Shown here: positions 7,401 to 9,982 of the stretch, one piece after another
How positions within the stretch are numbered: position 1 is the stretch's first letter
How the letters are laid out: each line of letters starts with the position of its first letter
Assembly (NCBI GenBank): GCA_020047885.1
Contig: JAIFNF010000052.1
Location: 1-9,982, forward strand
DNA from: Gammaproteobacteria bacterium
GTDB lineage: Bacteria; Pseudomonadota; Gammaproteobacteria; Competibacterales; Competibacteraceae
Direction of reading: 5' to 3'
Length of the DNA stretch: 9,982 bases
Translations under genes and position numbers: made by a program
Notes under the pieces: generated by a model
The model's database searches: none
What the model was told of the DNA's origin: nothing
What the model saw: only the letters and a program-made list of their open reading frames with translations

Positions 7401-7867
7401 CTGGTATTAACCTGGAATACTACTTTTCCACGGTCAACAATGAGCGACTGGGTTGCGGCACCAAGACGCCGCATAACGTGACCGGGCTGTTTGCGGTGAT
7501 GGAGGGGGCCAGCAGTGATTTACGCACCGGCCTGCCCCGACAGATGATTGAGATTCACGAACCGGTGCGGCTGCAAATCGTGGTGGAGGCTAAGACTGAG
7601 ATTCTCGCCGCGATTTACGGTCGCCAGGCTGCGTTGCGCGAGTTGATTGGGAACGAGTGGGTTCATTTGATCGCCAAGGACCCGGAGACCGGAGAGTTCA
7701 CGATGTTTGACCCGGCGCAGGGTTTTGTGCCGTGGACCGGGCAGGTGAAACCGTTGCCGATGCATCGCCGGTCGGGGGATTGGTATCGGGGACAGACGGA
7801 CCCTTTGCCGCCAGCGTTGATGGGTGAGGTGCCGATGGATTCAGGGACGCTCGCGACATCGCCGTAA
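4439..7867 (+). CDS. dabA: Long DabA-type (DUF2309/UPF0753) inorganic carbon transporter subunit
   Basis: The product has 1142 residues. The N-terminus has the family signature LLPGQAPILNFVHHNTLHG (32-50). The zinc site can be read fully: C609 and D611 in VFCIDDREEGFRRH, H799 in LMGHGSMSQNN, and C814 in AYDCGACGGRHGG. Spacing C-x-D and H-14-C equals that reported for DabA of Halothiobacillus neapolitanus (C351, D353, H524, C539), where the site resembles a beta-carbonic anhydrase. DabA works with the membrane subunit DabB, a NuoL/MrpA-like ion channel, to hydrate CO2 to bicarbonate in one direction inside the cell. This copy is the long form; the zinc cysteine lies about 258 residues further in than in H. 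neapolitanus. No clear Shine-Dalgarno precedes ATG 4439, but an in-frame stop (4433-4435) directly upstream and the signature at 32-50 fix the start within a few codons. Residues about 455-498 are an apparent in-frame repeat insertion, listed separately. No dabB is in the window. Confidence 0.9.
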   Translation: MTATAHRPSPPDAAPLTPRQIVKHAIAHLDHLLPGQAPILNFVHHNTLHGYQHLPFEQALAEAEQLTGIRAWLPEEEFRKRYREGRIDDADWEAVFAQRPALHPGATLALIGDRVIPRSEVLQISLIHGVEALTPSQLVWQMEELDATRRFQDDVPEMAGQRLLKTAGQDRGAALEDLWRASLDAFQLPAASLHPEDLVDLQLNLAKSLLARFRTENSENTEGPVVHPRMQAEALALIERLCTDVGAGVTLRGLLQTLTGQDLLDEVRPQLIRCCAAHLDEGLAAWNLPGRHEGLYPAWHRLAVNDLAGNFTGGSAERQPLTRWPEESVDAIITELRRLGLPEFRWAGYLTRLALELPGWSGMINWRQQHPDYPANRETPVALADYLAVRLCLDGLWIEHQVRETWGLEGSLPALRTYLLANPAEALVRYALYEGRLPEYLASRARGLIENPRVQSSDPDFRDPSNHPDLADCASLSREQSNHPGASRHPSLAKEGRDAWDTLADMIWTWRHSPVADQPGLPTVPGDAWRLFRLAQHLGLSGGELRALPLTDRERLLAALDELSPGQRGALWQSAYEHHYRDALINALASNHGRWAVRERRPQAQIVFCIDDREEGFRRHLEELNPEIETLGAAGFFGVAMNWRGLDDLTVTPLCPVVVAPAHEVHEIPRPGTDREHADRNQHRQQRGQLRAFYQEIRRNLLSSAPLIAALTPGLLPILVGKVFAPFRQGQLAEALNAYWVPDAPTEAAINAANSDLPATPEQPRPGFTDAEQADRVAGLLRNIGLTSQFAPLVILMGHGSMSQNNPHLGAYDCGACGGRHGGPNARTFAAMANRPEVRKLLAERGIIVPAETGFIGAEHNTCDEKITFYDLADLPTALEPAFRELQRWLDQARALSAHERCRRFASAPRNPTPTEALRHVIERSRDFSQARPELGHATNAAALVGRRSMSQGVFLDRRAFLVSYDPTQDPSGTVLEGILLAVGPVGAGINLEYYFSTVNNERLGCGTKTPHNVTGLFAVMEGASSDLRTGLPRQMIEIHEPVRLQIVVEAKTEILAAIYGRQAALRELIGNEWVHLIAKDPETGEFTMFDPAQGFVPWTGQVKPLPMHRRSGDWYRGQTDPLPPALMGEVPMDSGTLATSP
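5831..5930 (+). repeat. Palindromic repeat element inserted in frame in dabA
   Basis: Within about 100 bases there are three structures. AACCACCCCG occurs twice (5834-5843 and 5882-5891), exactly 48 bases or 16 codons apart. GGCGC-TTC-GCGCC (5891-5903) is a perfect 5-bp hairpin. CCCCTCCTT-AGCC-AAGGAGGGG (5905-5926) is a perfect 9-bp hairpin with a 4-base loop. The encoded stretch (residues about 465-497: two SNHP motifs, then GASRHPSLAKEG) is low in hydrophobic residues and rich in S, H, P and charged residues, unlike the helical sequence around it. The insertion adds no stop and keeps the frame. From memory, hairpin repeats of this type are dispersed in many environmental genomes, usually between genes; I could not check copy number here. 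Confidence 0.6.
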
Positions 7868-7899
7868 CCCGGTTGCTTGAGTTCCCTCATTAACTTTCT

Positions 7900-7903
7900 G
7901 GAG
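7900..7903 (+). promoter_or_regulatory. Ribosome binding site of the ATPase-nuclease gene
   Basis: GGAG 7 bases before the ATG at 7911, within the 43-base spacer after dabA. No terminator is seen in this spacer, so read-through from dabA is likely. Confidence 0.5.
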
Positions 7904-7910
7904 TTCCGCC

Positions 7911-9485
7911 ATGCGCTTCTTCAACACCGAAGGCCCGGTCCGGCCCGAAGATCACTACTATCTGCCGCCTCTAAGTCGTTGGAATCTCGACGAGGTCCTG
8001 ACGCTCATCGACCAGAAGAAATACTTCCTGCTCCATGCCCCGCGCCAGACCGGCAAGACCACCTGTCTCTTGGCGCTGATGGAATTTCTGAATCGGGAAG
8101 GGCGTTACCGGGCGGTGTACGCGAATTTGGAAACCGCCCAGGCCGCCCGCGAGAATGTCACCCTGGCGATGGCGGACATCGTGCAGACCATCGCTGAGGC
8201 GGCCGCCCAACAGGCCAGTGATGCCACGCTGGAAGGTCTGGCCCAGACAGTGCTGAACGAGAACGCCCCGACCCGCGCCCTGCGGCGCTTCCTGACCGAT
8301 TGGTGTCAACGGACGCCACAACCGCTGGTGCTGATGCTGGATGAGGTTGATGCCCTGGTGGGGGATACCCTCATCACCCTGCTGCGCCAACTCCGGGCCG
8401 GTTATCCGCAGCGACCCACCGCTTTTCCACAGACGGTCATCCTGTGCGGGGTGCGCGATCTGCGCGACTACCGGATTCACGCCCGTTCCGAACCCAGTCC
8501 GATCACCGGCGGCAGCGCCTTCAATATCAAAGCGGAATCCTTGCGGCTGGGCGATTTCACTGCCGATGAAACGGCAGCCCTGCTCCAGGAACACACGGAC
8601 GAGACCGGGCAGGTCTTTACCCCCGACGCCCTGGCCCGCGTTTGGGAACTCACCCAGGGCCAGCCATGGTTGGTCAATGCGTTAGCGTACCACGTCTGTT
8701 TCCGTCTACCTGCTGGCCGCGACCGCAGCCAGCCGATCACCACGGATCTCATCGACCAGGCCAAAGAACGGCTGATCGTCAACCGGGTGACCCATCTGGA
8801 TCAACTCGCCGACAAACTGCGCGAGGAGCGGGTGCGCCGAGTGATCGAACCGATGCTGGCGGGAACGCTCATGGAGGGTGTCCCCGAAGATGACCGGCAG
8901 TATCTGGTGGACCTGGGGTTGTTGCGCCGCGACGGGGCGGGCGGGCTGGTGGTCGCCAATCCGATCTACCGCGAAGTGTTGCCTCGCGCTCTGGCCAGCG
9001 GTCCTCAGGACACCCTGCCCCGGATTGCCCCGACTTGGCTCCATCCCGATGGTGCGTTGAATCCGGAACGCCTGCTGGCCGCCTTTCTCGACTTCTGGCG
9101 GCAACACGGCCAGCCACTGTTGGGCAGTGCGCCCTACCACGAAATCGCCCCGCATCTGGTATTGATGGCGTTCCTGCACCGGGTGGTGAATGGCGATGGA
9201 ACCCTGGAGCGGGAATACGCTATCGGCTCGGGACGGATGGACCTCTGCCTGCGCTATGGCGCGATAACGCTGGGGATGGAACTCAAGGTCTGGCGCGATG
9301 GTGCCCCCGATCCTCTGACCATAGGCTTAACCCAGTTGGACAGTTATCTGGCCGGATTGGGACTCGATGCCGGCTGGCTGGTGATTTTCGACCGGCGGAC
9401 CGGGCAGCCGCCCATCGCTGAACGCACCAGCAGCACCGAGCAGCTTAGTCCCCAAGGTCGGCGCATCCAGGTGGTGCGCGCCTGA
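7911..9485 (+). CDS. AAA-like ATPase with C-terminal PD-(D/E)XK nuclease-like domain
   Basis: The protein has 524 residues. The ATPase part has Walker A APRQTGKTT (43-51, K49) and Walker B LVLMLDEVDAL (139-149, D144/E145), followed by an arginine-rich sensor-like stretch (GVRDLRDYR, 180-188) and a lid/helix domain (LTQGQPWLVNALAYHV). A winged-helix-like segment follows (about 305-362, with YLVDLGLLRR and ANPIYREVLPRAL). The end has a PD-(D/E)XK core: D444 in SGRMDLCL, E457-x-K459 in GMELKVW, and a helix with Q475 (TIGLTQLDSYL). This is the layout of the AAA-like family found in many paralogues in cyanobacteria and sulfur-type Gammaproteobacteria. No function is established; roles in genome defence or mobile-element biology have been guessed for relatives, and I have no evidence for one here. 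It follows dabA by 43 bases in the same direction, with a good GGAG site. Confidence 0.85.
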   Translation: MRFFNTEGPVRPEDHYYLPPLSRWNLDEVLTLIDQKKYFLLHAPRQTGKTTCLLALMEFLNREGRYRAVYANLETAQAARENVTLAMADIVQTIAEAAAQQASDATLEGLAQTVLNENAPTRALRRFLTDWCQRTPQPLVLMLDEVDALVGDTLITLLRQLRAGYPQRPTAFPQTVILCGVRDLRDYRIHARSEPSPITGGSAFNIKAESLRLGDFTADETAALLQEHTDETGQVFTPDALARVWELTQGQPWLVNALAYHVCFRLPAGRDRSQPITTDLIDQAKERLIVNRVTHLDQLADKLREERVRRVIEPMLAGTLMEGVPEDDRQYLVDLGLLRRDGAGGLVVANPIYREVLPRALASGPQDTLPRIAPTWLHPDGALNPERLLAAFLDFWRQHGQPLLGSAPYHEIAPHLVLMAFLHRVVNGDGTLEREYAIGSGRMDLCLRYGAITLGMELKVWRDGAPDPLTIGLTQLDSYLAGLGLDAGWLVIFDRRTGQPPIAERTSSTEQLSPQGRRIQVVRA

Positions 9486-9517
9486 ACGCCTGCCCAAATA
9501 CATCCCTCTCCCCAAAC

Positions 9518-9542
9518 CGGGAGATTCCCGCTACACCGGGAA
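9518..9542. terminator. Interleaved hairpins in the convergent spacer, possible terminator
   Basis: A central TTCCCG (9525-9530) can pair either with an upstream CGGGA (9518-9522, using TCCCG at 9526-9530, 3-base loop) or with a downstream CGGGAA (9537-9542, 6-base loop). The flanks form a direct repeat ACCGGGA (9516-9522 and 9535-9541). It lies between two converging genes where a shared terminator is expected, but there is no T-run on either strand. The rest of the spacer, 9486-9545, has nothing else I can support. Confidence 0.35.
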
Positions 9543-9545
9543 AGA

Positions 9546-9982
9546 CTACAGAATACCACCCACCTCTTCCGCACTGGCGCGGAGCACGTCAATGCAGAAA
9601 TCCAAATCCTCACGACTATGACTGGCAGACACCGCCGCCCGCAGCCGCCCCGCCCCCTTGGGAACCACCGGATACTCGATGGCTTGCACGTAAACGCCCC
9701 GACGCTGACAACTCCGGGCCAACTGGTACGCCGGCCAATCCTCCCCGACTATGATGGGGAAGATCGCGGTTTGGCTGTGGCCATAGGAGAACCCGGCCTC
9801 CCGTAGCCGCTGGGCGAAATACCTTTGATTATCATGCAGTCGGCTGACCCGTTGCGGTTCCTTTTCGATAATCTCCAGCGCTGCCTGCGCCGCTGCTGCC
9901 GCCGCAGGTGGTAAGGCACCTGAGTAAATGAACCCCCGTGCTTGGTGGTGCAGAAATTCGATCAGCTTGTGGCTTCCAGCGA
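9546..9982 (-). CDS. PLP-dependent alpha-oxoamine synthase family protein (BioF/KBL-like), C-terminal 144 residues
   Basis: Reading the minus strand from base 9980 gives 144 residues and a TAG stop (9548-9546); the 5' end is beyond the window. The visible part is the small C-terminal domain of fold-type I PLP enzymes that join an acyl-CoA to an amino acid. It begins at GSHKLIEFLHHQARGFIYSG, then ALPPAAAAAAQAALEII (the S-x-x-L/x-P-P motif and following helix of this family), then RVSRLHDNQRYFAQRLREAGF, a strand with IFPIIVGE, GVYVQAIEYPVVPKGAGRLRAAVSASHSREDLD (in pieces: VQAI-YP-V-P-G--RLR-----H). Relatives are 8-amino-7-oxononanoate synthase (BioF), 2-amino-3-ketobutyrate CoA ligase (Kbl) and CqsA/SPT-like enzymes. 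The part with the PLP lysine is missing, so the substrate cannot be decided; the gene may be a BioF-like paralogue. It converges with the ATPase gene, 60 bases apart. Confidence 0.85.
   Translation of the reverse strand, partial: AGSHKLIEFLHHQARGFIYSGALPPAAAAAAQAALEIIEKEPQRVSRLHDNQRYFAQRLREAGFSYGHSQTAIFPIIVGEDWPAYQLARSCQRRGVYVQAIEYPVVPKGAGRLRAAVSASHSREDLDFCIDVLRASAEEVGGIL

Noticed and set aside
305..9485. A two-nuclease defence island formed by the genes at 305-910 and 7911-9485
   Set aside because: They are 7 kb apart, separated by intact housekeeping genes, with no methylase, toxin, integrase or transposase nearby; shared fold alone does not make a system.
9618..9806. Plus-strand open frame at the right end
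   Set aside because: It is a shadow of the minus-strand PLP enzyme, whose family motifs run through the same bases.

Overview
The window reads as chromosome of a fairly high-GC gammaproteobacterium. The gene order ribD - ribE - ribBX - ribH - nusB, the degenerate second half of RibBX and the long DabA-type protein all fit that group. A lineage near Competibacteraceae or other sulfur/CO2-using Gammaproteobacteria is plausible, but this is inference and no database was consulted.

Left part (1-3696, + strand): a riboflavin operon. It enters inside the end of ribD, continues through ribE (riboflavin synthase), ribBX (DHBP synthase fused to an inactive GTP cyclohydrolase II-like domain) and ribH (lumazine synthase), and ends with the antitermination factor gene nusB. 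Together the rib products convert GTP and ribulose 5-phosphate to riboflavin. Between ribD and ribE sits an AT-rich gene (305-910) for a small solitary PD-(D/E)XK nuclease-like protein. It looks foreign to the operon by both composition and function.

Middle part (3697-7867): a minus-strand bacteriohemerythrin gene converges on nusB and diverges from a very long DabA/DUF2309 gene. DabA is the zinc subunit of an energy-coupled inorganic-carbon uptake complex. All four expected zinc ligands are visible (C609, D611, H799, C814). No dabB partner lies in the window. The dabA reading frame carries an in-frame insertion at about 5831-5930, built from two adjacent perfect hairpins and a 10-bp direct repeat. 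It looks like a mobile palindromic repeat that landed in a coding sequence without breaking it.

Right part (7868-9982): 43 bases after dabA lies a gene for an AAA-like ATPase with a C-terminal PD-(D/E)XK domain. After a 60-base spacer with interleaved hairpins comes the 3' end of a convergent minus-strand gene for a PLP-dependent alpha-oxoamine synthase (BioF/KBL-like) that runs off the window.

Most genes are ordinary housekeeping. The parts that deserve a second look are the in-frame palindromic insertion in dabA, the AT-rich nuclease-like gene inside the rib operon, and the orphan dabA followed by an ATPase-nuclease fusion. I do not see a convincing complete new multi-gene system.
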